Shown: positions 26,144-35,500, counted from the first letter of the stretch. The stretch is 64,000 nucleotides of DNA from Nostoc sp. TCL240-02 (GCF_013343235.1 NZ_CP040094.1:7373001-7437000), one strand, 5' to 3'. Program-made: numbers and translations. The notes: generated by a model from the letters alone, not told the origin.

Positions 26144-27991
26144 ATGTCTTTATTCCCATCAATTGGCAGCAAAAAAGATACACGTACAGTTGGACGTGGT
26201 TTCCAATCAATATTTTTAATTGTATTTACCCTCTTAATGACTGCTGGGATTGAGGCTCGTTTGGCCTATTTGCAAATTGTTGAAGGCCCAAAACTCCGAG
26301 AACGAGCCGAAGCAAACCGGATTCGGATGATTGCTAAACAACCAGAACGGGGTAATATTTTTGACCGCAACGGTAAAATTTTAGCCAGTACTCGCTATCC
26401 TAGCTCTGTATATTTGTGGCCAATGGCACATACTAAGCCTTCTTGGTCTGTAGTCGGCCCGCGTCTAGCGCAAATTCTCAACATTCCCCAAGATGAGATG
26501 GAAAAGAAATTAGAACAAGCAGGTGCTAATTCTTCTTCACTCATCCGAATTGCTCGCGATCTCAATGAAGCAGAAATCACTGCACTAAAGGAGTATAAAA
26601 ATGAACTCCCAGAAGTGGAAATTAATACAGATTCTGTACGCTATTACCCTCATGGCAAGCAATTAGCTCATGTATTAGGCTATACGCGAGAGTTGACCGC
26701 CGACCAGTTAAAGGACAAGAAGCAGGAAGGCTACCGCCTGGGGGATGTCATCGGTCAGATGGGAGTAGAAAAAGCCTATGAGAAAGTGCTAAGAGGCGAA
26801 TGGGGTGGTCAGCAAGTGGAAGTAGATGGTGCGGGTAGACCAATTCGGGTTGTGGGCGAGAAACAGGCAAAGGCTGGTAACGATTTGCATCTGACAATAG
26901 ATTTGGATGTGCAACAGGCAGCAGAAAAAGCTTTGGGAAATCAAAAAGGTGCGATCGCAGCACTCGATCCGAATAATGGTGCTGTTTTAGCATTGGTCTC
27001 TTACCCTACCTTTGACCCGAATATTTTCTCAAAACAAAAACTCTCCCAGAAAGATTGGGAAAGCTTGCAAGGTAAAGATCATCCTTTGGTCAATCGGGCT
27101 TTGAGTGCCTTTCCACCTGCCAGCACTTTCAAAATTGTCACCACGACAGCCGGACTGGAATCAGGTGAATTTTCTCCTGACTCAATATTACAGACCTTTG
27201 GTTCTCTTACCGTTGGTGGGGTAACTTTTGGTGAATGGAACCACGCCGGATTCGGGCCATTAGGATTTCCACGAGCGCTCGCTATGAGTAGTGATACTTT
27301 CTTCTATCAAGTTGGTAGAAAAGTTGGTGGGCCAACTTTAATCCAATGGAGCCGCAAATATGGATTTGGTCAAAAAACTGGCATTGAATTTCCCAATGAA
27401 GAATCAAAAGGCTTGGTTCCAGATGAAATATGGAAGCAGAAAGTTTTGAAGACCCCTTGGACTGTAGGCGACACCATTAATATGTCAATTGGTCAAGGCG
27501 CTTTACAAGTAACACCGCTACAATCGGCGATTATGTTTTCTGTCCCTGCTAATGGTGGGTATCGCGTTCAACCGCATTTGCTCAAAGACAACGAAGAAGC
27601 AAAAAGTTGGCGAGAATCTTTAAATATGAAGCCGGAAACTATCAAAGTTCTCCGCGATGGACTGCGAAGGGTGGTGAGTGAAGGTACTGGTAAGCACTTG
27701 GATGTGCCGACAATTGCCCCAGCTTCTGGAAAGAGTGGCACTGCTGAAGCTGGTGTTGGTCGCCCAAATCATACTTGGTTTGGTGCTTATGCCCCTAGTA
27801 ATAAGCCGGAAATTGTGGTTGTGGCCTTTGGAGAAAACTCTGGCGAACATGGTGGTACTATTTGTGGACCAATGGTTTTACAAGTGCTAGAAGCTTATTT
27901 TCAGCACAAGTATCCAGGTAAGTATAAAAAATCTCAGCCTGATTCATCAGAAGCAAAAACTCAAAATTCAGGACATGGCACTGGAGACTAG
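26144..27991 (+). CDS. mrdA: Penicillin-binding protein 2 (tandem copy 1)
   Basis: This 615-residue class B PBP is a transpeptidase for cell elongation. One N-terminal membrane helix (FLIVFTLLMTAGIEARLAYL) precedes the dimerisation domain with GNIFDRNGKILASTRYP. The catalytic domain has the active-site STFK at 327-330 (PPASTFKIVTTTAG), SSD (the PBP2 form of SxN) at 382-384, and KSGTAE from 530. The C-terminal tail is basic and hydrophilic. The protein is highly similar to its neighbour at 28263 along its whole length, so the pair is a tandem duplication. An IS5-family element sits 20 bp upstream of the ATG and separates the gene from the promoter-proximal sequence shared with its twin (TACAGATAAT), so expression of this copy may be altered. 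Confidence 0.95.
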   Translation: MSLFPSIGSKKDTRTVGRGFQSIFLIVFTLLMTAGIEARLAYLQIVEGPKLRERAEANRIRMIAKQPERGNIFDRNGKILASTRYPSSVYLWPMAHTKPSWSVVGPRLAQILNIPQDEMEKKLEQAGANSSSLIRIARDLNEAEITALKEYKNELPEVEINTDSVRYYPHGKQLAHVLGYTRELTADQLKDKKQEGYRLGDVIGQMGVEKAYEKVLRGEWGGQQVEVDGAGRPIRVVGEKQAKAGNDLHLTIDLDVQQAAEKALGNQKGAIAALDPNNGAVLALVSYPTFDPNIFSKQKLSQKDWESLQGKDHPLVNRALSAFPPASTFKIVTTTAGLESGEFSPDSILQTFGSLTVGGVTFGEWNHAGFGPLGFPRALAMSSDTFFYQVGRKVGGPTLIQWSRKYGFGQKTGIEFPNEESKGLVPDEIWKQKVLKTPWTVGDTINMSIGQGALQVTPLQSAIMFSVPANGGYRVQPHLLKDNEEAKSWRESLNMKPETIKVLRDGLRRVVSEGTGKHLDVPTIAPASGKSGTAEAGVGRPNHTWFGAYAPSNKPEIVVVAFGENSGEHGGTICGPMVLQVLEAYFQHKYPGKYKKSQPDSSEAKTQNSGHGTGD

Positions 27992-28092
27992 TACCGCAAG
28001 GCGGAATTAAAAATTAAAAATTAAAAATGAATACAGCGTAAGTGTTTTATTCATTTGGAATGGGTCGTTTATTTACGCTGAACTGTACTATT
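27988..28092. mobile_element. MITE-like element, CTAGTACAG family
   Basis: The right end, read in complement (AATAGTACAGTTCAGCGTAA), matches the left end of the element at 12298. The left end begins CTAGTACCGCAAGGCGGA on the stop codon of the first PBP2 gene. AATTAAA heptamers fill its left half. Confidence 0.5.
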
Positions 28093-28262
28093 GTGCAAAG
28101 TTCAAAATTCAAAAAGCCTTTGGGCGACACAATGGAAGAGATGAGCTTATGGTATTAATTGAAAACAATTAATCACTGCTTATTAGTTTGCCCTTAAATA
28201 CCTGCTAAGAATTCAGCAGAGTTGTTTACAGATAATCTTAACTTTGAAATCATCTTTGTCTT

Positions 28263-30083
28263 ATGACTATACTTAAACCATCTCCACTTGGCACAAAACA
28301 AAATAAACGTACAGTTGGACAGAGTTTTCAGCCACTATTTTTAATTATATTTACTCTATTAATGTTGACGGGAATCAGTGTTCGTTTGGCATATTTGCAA
28401 ATTACTGAAGGAGCAAGCCACCGAAAACGAGCTGAGTCAAATCGAATTCGGATGATTCCCAAACAACCAGAACGGGGTAACATTTTTGATCGTAATGGCA
28501 AACTTTTAGCCAGTACTCGCTATCCTCGCTCTGTATATTTGTGGCCGATGGCACATACCAAGCCTGCGTGGTCAGTTGTAGGGGCACGTCTATCTCAAAT
28601 TCTTGAGGTTCCCCAAGAAGAGATGGAGAAGAAATTAGAAGAGGCAGGCGCTAACTCTTCTTCACTTATACGGATTGCTCGTAACTTGAACGAAGCACAA
28701 ATTACGGCATTGAAGGAGTATCAAACAGAACTTAAAGATGTAGAAATTCATACAGAAGCCGTTCGCTACTACCCCCACGGCAAGGAATTAGCTCATGTAT
28801 TAGGCTATACGCGAGAACTGACCGCCGACCAGTTAAAAGAAAAGAAGCAGGAGGGCTACAGATTAGGTGATGTGATTGGTCAAATGGGTGTTGAAAAAGC
28901 TTATGAGATAAGTCTGCGGGGCGAATGGGGGGGTCAACAGGTAGAAGTCGATGGCGCAGGTCGGCCGCTCAGGGTTTTGGGTGAGAAGCAGGCGAAGCCT
29001 GGTAAAGATTTGCACTTGAGCCTAGATTTAAATATGCAAAAGACAGCAGAAAAAGCTTTAGGCGATCGCGACGGTGCGATCGTGGCACTTGACCCAAAGA
29101 ACGGTGCCGTTTTAGCAATGGTATCTCACCCTACCTTTGACCCCAATATTTTCTCGAAGCAGAAACTCAGCCAAAAAGATTGGGAAACTGTACAAGGTGC
29201 AGATCATCCTTTGGTCAATCGCGCCCTCAGCGCCTTTCCACCCGCTAGCACCTTCAAAATTGTCACCACCACAGCCGGTCTGGAATCAGGTAAATTTTCT
29301 CCTAGTACAGTCTTGCAAACCTACGGTTCCTTAAGTTTTGGTGGTACCCGATTTGGTGAATGGAATCATGCCGGATTCGGCCCATTGGGTTTTGTCGGAG
29401 CATTACAGTGGAGTAGTGATACCTTCTTCTATCAAATTGGTCGCGGAGTCGGCGGCCCAACTTTAATTGAATGGACTCGCAAGTATGGATTTGGTAAAAA
29501 AACTGGCTTTGAGTTTGCCAACGAAGAAGCAAAAGGTTTAGTACCAGATGAGGCATGGAAGCAGAAAGCTTGGAAGATACCTTGGACTGTAGGCGACAGC
29601 ATTAATATGTCAATTGGTCAAGGTGCTTTACAAACTACACCTTTACAAGTTGCCATCATGTTTGCCGTACCCGCGAATGGTGGCTATAGAATCCAGCCAC
29701 ATTTGCTTAAAGACAATGAAGAAGCAAAAAGCTGGCGAGAATCTTTAAATATGAAGCCGACAACCATTAGTGTTCTCCGGCAAGGATTACGGAAAGTAGT
29801 AGCGGAAGGGACTGGTAGGGCTTTGAAGCAGCCAACAGTTCCCCCAGTCGCGGGTAAGAGTGGTACTGCCGAAGCCTGGAAGGGACGTGTTAAGCAAAAT
29901 CACGCCTGGTTTGGTGCTTATGCACCTGCTGAACAGCCAGAATTTGTAATTGTGGCATTTGCGGAACATTCTGGCGGTGGCGGTGGTAGCATTGCTGCGC
30001 CAATGATCTTACAAATTATGGAGGAATATTTTCAGCGTAAGTATCCAGGTAAGTATCAGAAACCAACGCTTAAGAAAGCATGA
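28263..30083 (+). CDS. mrdA: Penicillin-binding protein 2 (tandem copy 2)
   Basis: This 606-residue paralogue of the preceding gene has the same order of elements: membrane helix LFLIIFTLLMLTGISVRLAY, GNIFDRNGKLLASTRYP, active-site STFK at 329-332, SSD near 384, and KSGTAE. It differs mainly in short exchanges and at the C-terminus, which stops earlier. The 271-nt spacer after copy 1 contains a MITE-like piece and then its own upstream region, with TACAGATAAT and CATCTTTGTCTT before the ATG, both also found around copy 1. It is followed after 53 nt by the beta-lactamase-like gene. Two full PBP2 genes side by side could serve different growth or differentiation states; that is inference. Confidence 0.95.
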   Translation: MTILKPSPLGTKQNKRTVGQSFQPLFLIIFTLLMLTGISVRLAYLQITEGASHRKRAESNRIRMIPKQPERGNIFDRNGKLLASTRYPRSVYLWPMAHTKPAWSVVGARLSQILEVPQEEMEKKLEEAGANSSSLIRIARNLNEAQITALKEYQTELKDVEIHTEAVRYYPHGKELAHVLGYTRELTADQLKEKKQEGYRLGDVIGQMGVEKAYEISLRGEWGGQQVEVDGAGRPLRVLGEKQAKPGKDLHLSLDLNMQKTAEKALGDRDGAIVALDPKNGAVLAMVSHPTFDPNIFSKQKLSQKDWETVQGADHPLVNRALSAFPPASTFKIVTTTAGLESGKFSPSTVLQTYGSLSFGGTRFGEWNHAGFGPLGFVGALQWSSDTFFYQIGRGVGGPTLIEWTRKYGFGKKTGFEFANEEAKGLVPDEAWKQKAWKIPWTVGDSINMSIGQGALQTTPLQVAIMFAVPANGGYRIQPHLLKDNEEAKSWRESLNMKPTTISVLRQGLRKVVAEGTGRALKQPTVPPVAGKSGTAEAWKGRVKQNHAWFGAYAPAEQPEFVIVAFAEHSGGGGGSIAAPMILQIMEEYFQRKYPGKYQKPTLKKA

Positions 30084-30136
30084 AATTGTGGATTGGGAAT
30101 TGATTATTTTCCTGTGCCTCTCATCTCGATACAAAA

Positions 30137-31228
30137 ATGAGGTCAATTGTGATTGACGACTATATTCAAGCCATAATGACTCAAAACCAGATTCCAGGAA
30201 TTTCTATTGCAGTGGTGCAGGAAGGTGAACCTGTTTTAGTTAAGGGCTATGGGCTGGCGAATATTGAACACTCTGTTTCAGCGAATGAACACACAGTTTA
30301 TGAAGTTGCGTCTGTTGGTAAAACTTTCACGGCTACAGCCATAATAATGCTGTTAGAACAAGGAATAATTTCGCTAGAAGATGCGATCGCAGACTATCTC
30401 GACGATCTACCTATAACATGGCAAAATGTCACAATCCAGCATATTTTGTCTCATCAGTCTGGAATTCCTAGCTATACCGATGCCCCAAACTACTGGGAAA
30501 TTACCCATCTTAATTTATCGAAATCTGAAATTTTGGCTTTAGTTACTCATCTACCCCTCAAGTTCCAACCGGGTGAGTTTAGCGCCTATGACAACACAGG
30601 CTATTATCTACTGGGTTTGATCCTAGAAAAGGTAACTGGACAATCTTATGAAGATTTGTTACAAGAACGAATTTTTGCTCCTTTGGGAATGAATGCAACC
30701 GTGATGAATAATCCCAGTGACATAGTGCCGCACCGGGCTGCTGGTTATCGGTTACTAAACAGCAAGCTTGTTAACAAATCTTATTACAGTCTCTCAGTTA
30801 CCTATTCTGCTGGAGGTCAACTTTCCAGTGTGGAAGATATGGTGAAGTGGGAACAGGCGCTTTGTGGTGAAACTTTGCTAAAGCAATCAACCCTGAATTT
30901 GATGTGGACTCCTCATTTTCCAAATCAGGGCGATGATTGGGAAAAATTGAGATATGTTGCAGGTTTAGGTTGGTGGGTATTCAATTATGGCGATCACCAA
31001 GTAGTTGGTCATAATGGTTCAATATTAGGATTTGCAAGTAACATTACCCGCTTTATTGATGACAAAATTACCGTAATTTTATTTTGCAATCTAGATAAAA
31101 TTTCCCGACCAGATGCGATCGCTAAAAAAATTGCTGAATACTACTGTCCAGCCCTTACAGAACTAGTGCTTCAGCCTCCACTAGCAAAGAGGGAGCAAGG
31201 AGAGAGGGATAAAACCAATTACTCCTGA
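30137..31228 (+). CDS. Serine beta-lactamase-like / PBP4*-type hydrolase
   Basis: This 363-residue protein belongs to the class C beta-lactamase-related family (peptidases, esterases). The catalytic SVGK is at residues 59-62, the YxN motif appears as YDN at 151-153, and the third motif as HNGS at 292-295 where many members have HTG. No clear signal peptide is present at the N-terminus (MRSIVIDDYIQAIMTQNQIP), so it may be cytoplasmic, unlike typical beta-lactamases. It follows the PBP2 pair in the same direction with a short gap, suggesting a link to cell-wall turnover. The actual substrate (D-Ala peptides, esters or others) cannot be told from sequence. Confidence 0.85.
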   Translation: MRSIVIDDYIQAIMTQNQIPGISIAVVQEGEPVLVKGYGLANIEHSVSANEHTVYEVASVGKTFTATAIIMLLEQGIISLEDAIADYLDDLPITWQNVTIQHILSHQSGIPSYTDAPNYWEITHLNLSKSEILALVTHLPLKFQPGEFSAYDNTGYYLLGLILEKVTGQSYEDLLQERIFAPLGMNATVMNNPSDIVPHRAAGYRLLNSKLVNKSYYSLSVTYSAGGQLSSVEDMVKWEQALCGETLLKQSTLNLMWTPHFPNQGDDWEKLRYVAGLGWWVFNYGDHQVVGHNGSILGFASNITRFIDDKITVILFCNLDKISRPDAIAKKIAEYYCPALTELVLQPPLAKREQGERDKTNYS

Positions 31229-31245
31229 CTCCTGTCTGCTGTCTT

Positions 31246-32055
31246 TTATGGCGATATCTTAGCGGGTTTCAAGTTTCTGGCTTTGTAGAACATTTCCAAG
31301 CTGTTGCGATCGCCAACAAAACGCCAGTGCCAAGGCTCATAACTCACACCTTGAACATTATCTTTAGGAAAAGACATTTCAAAGCTAAAACGTGCTGCAT
31401 TTGCTTGCAGCCACTGATAAGCCTTGGTCTTGTCAAAATTAGTTTGGAGATTAGTTGCTGGTACTGATCCATCCCCAACATCCACAGCATAACCTGTGTG
31501 ATGTTCGCTATGACCAGGAGGAGCGCTGAGGGCAGCTCGTTCTGCTGGCGTTTGATTTCGCTGGGCACCAACACCAAAAAACAATTGCTCCTGGTCTTTA
31601 ACTGAGCGAAAGCCAGAAATTGGTACTAAAGTTACGCCTGCACTTCGGGCTGCTGCTACCATCTCCTCAAACTTTTGGGCAGCAGCTTTTCGCATTCTAA
31701 TGCCCCTATTTGCGGAGATGGTTATTAGTTCTGACTGAGGCGCTTCTGGGTAGGGAAAATGCCCTAATACAGTATCGCTAGAATTATTAGATGGTACTGG
31801 TACTGGAGTCGGAGGAGTAGAAGTAGCTGGTAAAGGTTGAGAATCGGCGGTTTTTTTGGGTGCAGTGACGAAAAACAAAAAACCGCTAATTAAAGCCAGC
31901 AGGATAAATCCCACCACTCCGCCAATCAGCATAATTTGGGGCTGCAACCACATTTTGCGTGCTGCAACAGGTGTATCACGTACAGCCACTGGAATATCAT
32001 CACCAAAGTCATTCGATGAGTTTTGCGGTTTTCCAGAAAACCCTGCCTTATTCAA
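31246..32055 (-). CDS. VanY-type D-alanyl-D-alanine carboxypeptidase
   Basis: This 269-residue zinc peptidase trims D-Ala from peptidoglycan stem peptides. The N-terminus is cytoplasmic, then comes one membrane anchor (IMLIGGVVGFILLALISGFL), a Pro/Ser/Thr linker, and the LAS-type catalytic domain. The latter has SGFRSVKDQEQLF, the zinc-binding SEHHTGYAVDVGD and the general-base and zinc block EPWHWRF. Start: a TTG at 32055 preceded by ACAGGAGTTTA, a good ribosome-binding site, is preferred to the upstream frame opening at 32100. It is convergent with the beta-lactamase-like gene and divergent from the broken AEC gene. It completes the local cell-wall group. Confidence 0.9.
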   Translation of the reverse strand: MNKAGFSGKPQNSSNDFGDDIPVAVRDTPVAARKMWLQPQIMLIGGVVGFILLALISGFLFFVTAPKKTADSQPLPATSTPPTPVPVPSNNSSDTVLGHFPYPEAPQSELITISANRGIRMRKAAAQKFEEMVAAARSAGVTLVPISGFRSVKDQEQLFFGVGAQRNQTPAERAALSAPPGHSEHHTGYAVDVGDGSVPATNLQTNFDKTKAYQWLQANAARFSFEMSFPKDNVQGVSYEPWHWRFVGDRNSLEMFYKARNLKPAKISP

Positions 32056-32157
32056 GGGTAAACTCCTGTTTTTGTGGGATAGCCATAACAGATTTTGCAC
32101 TGGACAAAAGTAGACGTAACAGGTAGCATTTTACATCTGTGGTTCTTAGGCGCAATC

Positions 32158-32724
32158 TTGACAAACCTTTTAGAACTATACGTCAAGCTGGGAGGATTAG
32201 TCCTGGTAGGTTTTATTCTGGGACGCAAACTACCTGTGACAGTTCCTACACGTTTGGGACAGTTTCTTTTTTGGGTGGGAGTACCCATAAGCATAGTATC
32301 TTTTTTGCGTCAATCCAGCTTGTCAGGGCAAATTTGGATTGCACCTGCGTAGGCGCAGCCCGTCGTAGACATCGCTTACCTAGCCATTTTACTAGGAGCA
32401 TTTTTAGCTTGGTTAGCCATTAAAGGACAAGACTATTTTAGAAATACTGTCCTCCAACCACCAACTCAGGCTAGCTTGATATTAGCCGCAATGTTAGGTA
32501 ATATATGTTATCTTGGTTTTCCCATTACCTTAGCAATGGTAGGCAAGGAATACTTTGCTTGGGCGTTATTTTACGATTTGTTAGGTTCATTCCCAGGAAC
32601 TTACGGTTCGGGTGTATTACTAGCATCGCGTTTTGGCGGTGGTGTCCAGAATCATTGGCAGATTGCCAAGTCTATCTTAATTAATCCTGCGCTATGGGGT
32701 TTTGGATTTGGCTTACTGTTTTGA
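32158..32724 (+). pseudogene. AEC-family transporter, broken by a repeat carrying a stop and 3'-truncated
   Basis: The frame from a TTG at 32158 gives NLLELYVKLGGLVLVGFILG and PTRLGQFLFWVGVPISIVSF, typical of auxin-efflux-carrier family permeases. A TAG at 32350-32352 then interrupts it. The same frame resumes at once as IAYLAILLGAFLAWL, ANMLGNICYLGFP-like sequence (AAMLGNICYLGFPITLAMVG) and LVGSFPGTYGSG-like sequence, so the interruption is a 21-nt in-frame insert belonging to a short dispersed repeat. The frame stops at 32724 after GFGFGLLF, about 100 residues short of the usual 300, so the last helices are also gone. Both defects argue it is not functional. Confidence 0.85.
32347..32375. 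repeat. Short dispersed repeat inside the AEC gene
   Basis: Complement: GCGATGTCTACGACGGGCTG followed by CGCCTACGC, the same family as 20750-20778. Removing 21 nt leaves GCGATCGC, a HIP1 site, at the junction. Confidence 0.78.
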
Positions 32725-32755
32725 TTTTGGATTTATGCCCTGTGACACATATCAG

Positions 32756-33412
32756 TTAAATTTCTACTGGATGTTGCCCATAATATGGCAAAGCCTCCGA
32801 CCAATTGGGATACTTACCTTCTTGCCAATCGAGATTAGCTAGTTCTAAAATACTCCCTACCGTCGCTGCTAACCCAGATTTGGCTTGAATTAGCTGATAA
32901 TTAGTTTTCCAATTCGCTAAAGTTTCCTGCCATGCTTCCGGTGTGAACACTCTATCTGGCAAACACACTTTTAGTTTACAAGTATCTGGCTCAAACTGAT
33001 AAATAGCAGCAAAAATTTGACCTCGTTGGGCTGGCATTTCAACAGCAATAGTTTTTGGATTTGGACTTTTGCCTGCTTCTGCCCAAGCCACCGCAGCTAA
33101 AGTTGAAATTGCAAATATAGGGATATCTAATTGTTGCCCTAAAGTTCGAGCAGTGACAACACCAATGCGAGTTCCTGTAAAGCCACCAGGCCCTTTTGCA
33201 ACTGCAATGAAAGACAAGTCTGTCCAAGTTTGCGGTTTGATAAAGTCAATTAAATATTGATGGATTAAGCTAGATAAATCACGCCCCAAATCCCAAATTT
33301 GAGAGCGATTATCATCAGTAAAATTACTAATCGCCAATCCTAATTCGGGAGTGGTGGTGTGTAGTGATAAAGCGTATTTTGTTACTGTAAGGTGTTTTAG
33401 TTCTGTAGTCAA
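32756..33412 (-). CDS. tsaB: tRNA threonylcarbamoyladenosine biosynthesis protein TsaB
   Basis: This 218-residue ASKHA-fold protein is a partner of TsaD and TsaE in making t6A37 of tRNAs that read ANN codons. The diagnostic block is AKGPGGFTGTRIGVVTART, preceded by the N-terminal strand YALSLHTTTPELGLAI and followed by AISTLAAVAWA. Length is normal. The first ten residues (MTTELKHLTV) are an N-terminal extension beyond the usual start, which may be at a later codon. It is a single-gene unit convergent with the broken AEC gene; the upstream spacer of about 420 nt has no gene. The assignment is strong. Confidence 0.92.
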   Translation of the reverse strand: MTTELKHLTVTKYALSLHTTTPELGLAISNFTDDNRSQIWDLGRDLSSLIHQYLIDFIKPQTWTDLSFIAVAKGPGGFTGTRIGVVTARTLGQQLDIPIFAISTLAAVAWAEAGKSPNPKTIAVEMPAQRGQIFAAIYQFEPDTCKLKVCLPDRVFTPEAWQETLANWKTNYQLIQAKSGLAATVGSILELANLDWQEGKYPNWSEALPYYGQHPVEI

Positions 33413-33836
33413 AGTTAATTAAAATATTGGTTTTTCTATAGTTAGTTTGATATATCTATTCAAGCACATCATAGTTATGAATTTTCACTTTGTTTTTATC
33501 CCTATGAGGGGAAGTGATTGAAAAACTCTACCCTTTTATAAGCCTTACTATGACAATTTTTGAAGGGTTCATTTTAGTAGGTATCTAATTTACCTATCAT
33601 TCAGCTTAAATTCTTGACAATAAGATCAGAGTCTACCGTCCTCAAATTGCTTACAAAGCAGGCGTTTCGCGGGGTTGAACGAAAGAGAAAGGGTTTTAGC
33701 GATCGCTATATCCCCACGAATAATCTACGTATGTAAAGTCAAACTAAATACTTTTACTCTCAATAGTAAACTTGGGATGGAGTTGTCAATATTTTGTTAT
33801 TAATGCGCTGAGGCAGAATATACTACTTTTGACTTC
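33413..33836. other. Spacer between tsaB and ycf34
   Basis: AT-rich with no convincing gene. A GC-rich piece at 33658-33680 (AGCAGGCGTTTCGCGGGGTT) resembles a short dispersed repeat, and a HIP1-like GCGATCGC lies near 33699. Confidence 0.5.
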
Positions 33837-34085
33837 TCAAGTCGGCACTAATTCACCAGGACGCAATTTTGACCATTTACCCGTTTCCCGTTTGAAGCTG
33901 AGACAACCAACAACATCCCATTCCATCTCAATCATATCATCGTTTGTCCGAATATTGACATTGATAGAAGGTTCATTCGGATCAAAACTGGGTGTTTCAG
34001 TCAAGTGAGGCTGTTGGTGCTGCCCTTCTACGGCATGATAGGTAACACAGCTGTCTACATAGTGGCAGTTCACACAAATACACAT
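33837..34085 (-). CDS. ycf34: Ycf34 family iron-sulfur protein
   Basis: This 82-residue protein starts MCICVNCHYVDSC, placing cysteines at positions 2, 4, 7 and 13. That is the Ycf34 signature, conserved from red-algal plastids to cyanobacteria. The following YHAVEGQHQQPHLTETPSFD and INVNIR also fit. In Synechocystis, Ycf34 is reported to bind an Fe-S cluster and to affect the photosynthetic electron chain. There is no membrane segment. A single-gene unit divergent from cca (86 nt), it may share control sequences with it. The assignment is strong despite the small size. Confidence 0.93.
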   Translation of the reverse strand: MCICVNCHYVDSCVTYHAVEGQHQQPHLTETPSFDPNEPSINVNIRTNDDMIEMEWDVVGCLSFKRETGKWSKLRPGELVPT

Positions 34086-34171
34086 AATAGAACCAACTCC
34101 AGGGGCCTTTATTGTTAATCTAACTTAAGCCCAACCGTTATTCATGAGTTGCTGGGTTGATTTTTATTACA

Positions 34172-35500
34172 ATGCATAAATCAATTCCTTCTACCCTAGC
34201 TCCCGAAAATTGGCCTTTTAGTTTAGAGTTCTTGCCACAACCCGCTTACATGGTAGGTGGCGCTGTGCGAGATGCGCTACTTGGCAGAACTCGTGAATAT
34301 CTGGATCTAGATTTTGTTATACCATCGAAGGCGGTAAAGGTAGCAAGAGCGATCGCTCATCATTATAAAGCTGGTTTTGTCTTACTTGATGCAGAACGAC
34401 AAATTGCTCGTGTGGTTTTTCCTCACGCCACAGCCGACTTTGCCCAACAGGAAGGAGATAGTTTAGAGGTTGATTTGCACAGACGAGACTTTACAGTAAA
34501 TGCGATCGCCTATAATCCCCATACACAAGAAATTATCGATCCTCTACAAGGCTATGTAGACTTACAACAGGGCATTTTGCGAATGATATCACCCGCAAAC
34601 TTAGAAGATGACCCTTTACGGTTAATGCGAGGTTATCGCCAAGCTGCCCAATTAGGTTTTACTATTGAGCCAGCTACCCGAACCGCAATTTGTTCTTTAG
34701 CATCACATCTGAGCAAAGTTGCAGCCGAACGAGTTCGGGTAGAGATTGGCTATCTACTGGAAAATTCTCAGGGTACTCCTTGGATCGCTAGTGCTTGGGA
34801 AGATGGTTTACTTGCCCCTTTCTTCCAAAATGCTACTCGTGAAAGCTTGAGCAAACTAGCTGCAATTGACAGTGCAGCCACCTTAATCACAGAAAATTGG
34901 CAACAATTAGGGACACAACTACAAGCTTATGTCCGCGATAGTATCAAAACTACTTGGTTAGGTATTGCCAAACTTGCTTGTCTTGTCAATCCCAATCCAG
35001 AATTAGCAGAAATAGAGCTACAACAACTAACTTATAGCCGTGCCGAAATCCGGGGTGTAACCACTGCTTTGAAATTGTTACCACAGTTTCAAGTAGTCGA
35101 TATGTCCTTGCGAGAACAATACTTTTTATTCCGTGACGCAGATATTGTGTTTCCCACTGCGGCAGTATTGGCTGTAGCACTTGATAATTTGGTAGAGGCG
35201 ATGTCTAATGACAAGCCACTACACACAGCAGTCACTACAAGTTTGGAAACCAAAGCAAGGGACTGCCCTGTCTTGACACTTTTAATCAACCGCTACCTTA
35301 ACCCTGATGATCTGGTTGCTCATCCCTCTCTACTAGTGAGCGGGAAGGAATTGATCATAGCATTAGATATTCCAGCTTCACCAATCATTGGACAACTTTT
35401 GACAGAAATTGCTGTAGCACAAGCTGAGGGTAAAGTCTCAACGCCAACAGAAGCGATCGCTTATGCACGTCAATTACAAGAAAAGGCAGAAGGGAAATAA
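34172..35500 (+). CDS. cca: CCA tRNA nucleotidyltransferase / polyA polymerase family
   Basis: This 442-residue class II nucleotidyltransferase, from the ATG at 34172, adds part or all of CCA to tRNA 3' ends. The nucleotidyltransferase head has PAYMVGGAVRDALLGR, the metal-binding DLD in EYLDLDFVIPS, and LHRRDFTVNAIAYNP. The neck region has PLRLMRGYRQAAQLGFTIEP. The second half is a less conserved all-helical body with a cyanobacterial C-terminal region. A TTG at 34157 opens the frame slightly earlier but the ATG is preferred. Whether it adds CC, A or all of CCA cannot be decided by eye; cyanobacteria include split-function enzymes. Confidence 0.9.
   Translation: MHKSIPSTLAPENWPFSLEFLPQPAYMVGGAVRDALLGRTREYLDLDFVIPSKAVKVARAIAHHYKAGFVLLDAERQIARVVFPHATADFAQQEGDSLEVDLHRRDFTVNAIAYNPHTQEIIDPLQGYVDLQQGILRMISPANLEDDPLRLMRGYRQAAQLGFTIEPATRTAICSLASHLSKVAAERVRVEIGYLLENSQGTPWIASAWEDGLLAPFFQNATRESLSKLAAIDSAATLITENWQQLGTQLQAYVRDSIKTTWLGIAKLACLVNPNPELAEIELQQLTYSRAEIRGVTTALKLLPQFQVVDMSLREQYFLFRDADIVFPTAAVLAVALDNLVEAMSNDKPLHTAVTTSLETKARDCPVLTLLINRYLNPDDLVAHPSLLVSGKELIIALDIPASPIIGQLLTEIAVAQAEGKVSTPTEAIAYARQLQEKAEGK

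Noticed and set aside
32056..32100. Longer start for the VanY-type gene
   Set aside because: A GGAG ribosome-binding site precedes the TTG at 32055, whereas the upstream opening has none and adds atypical residues.
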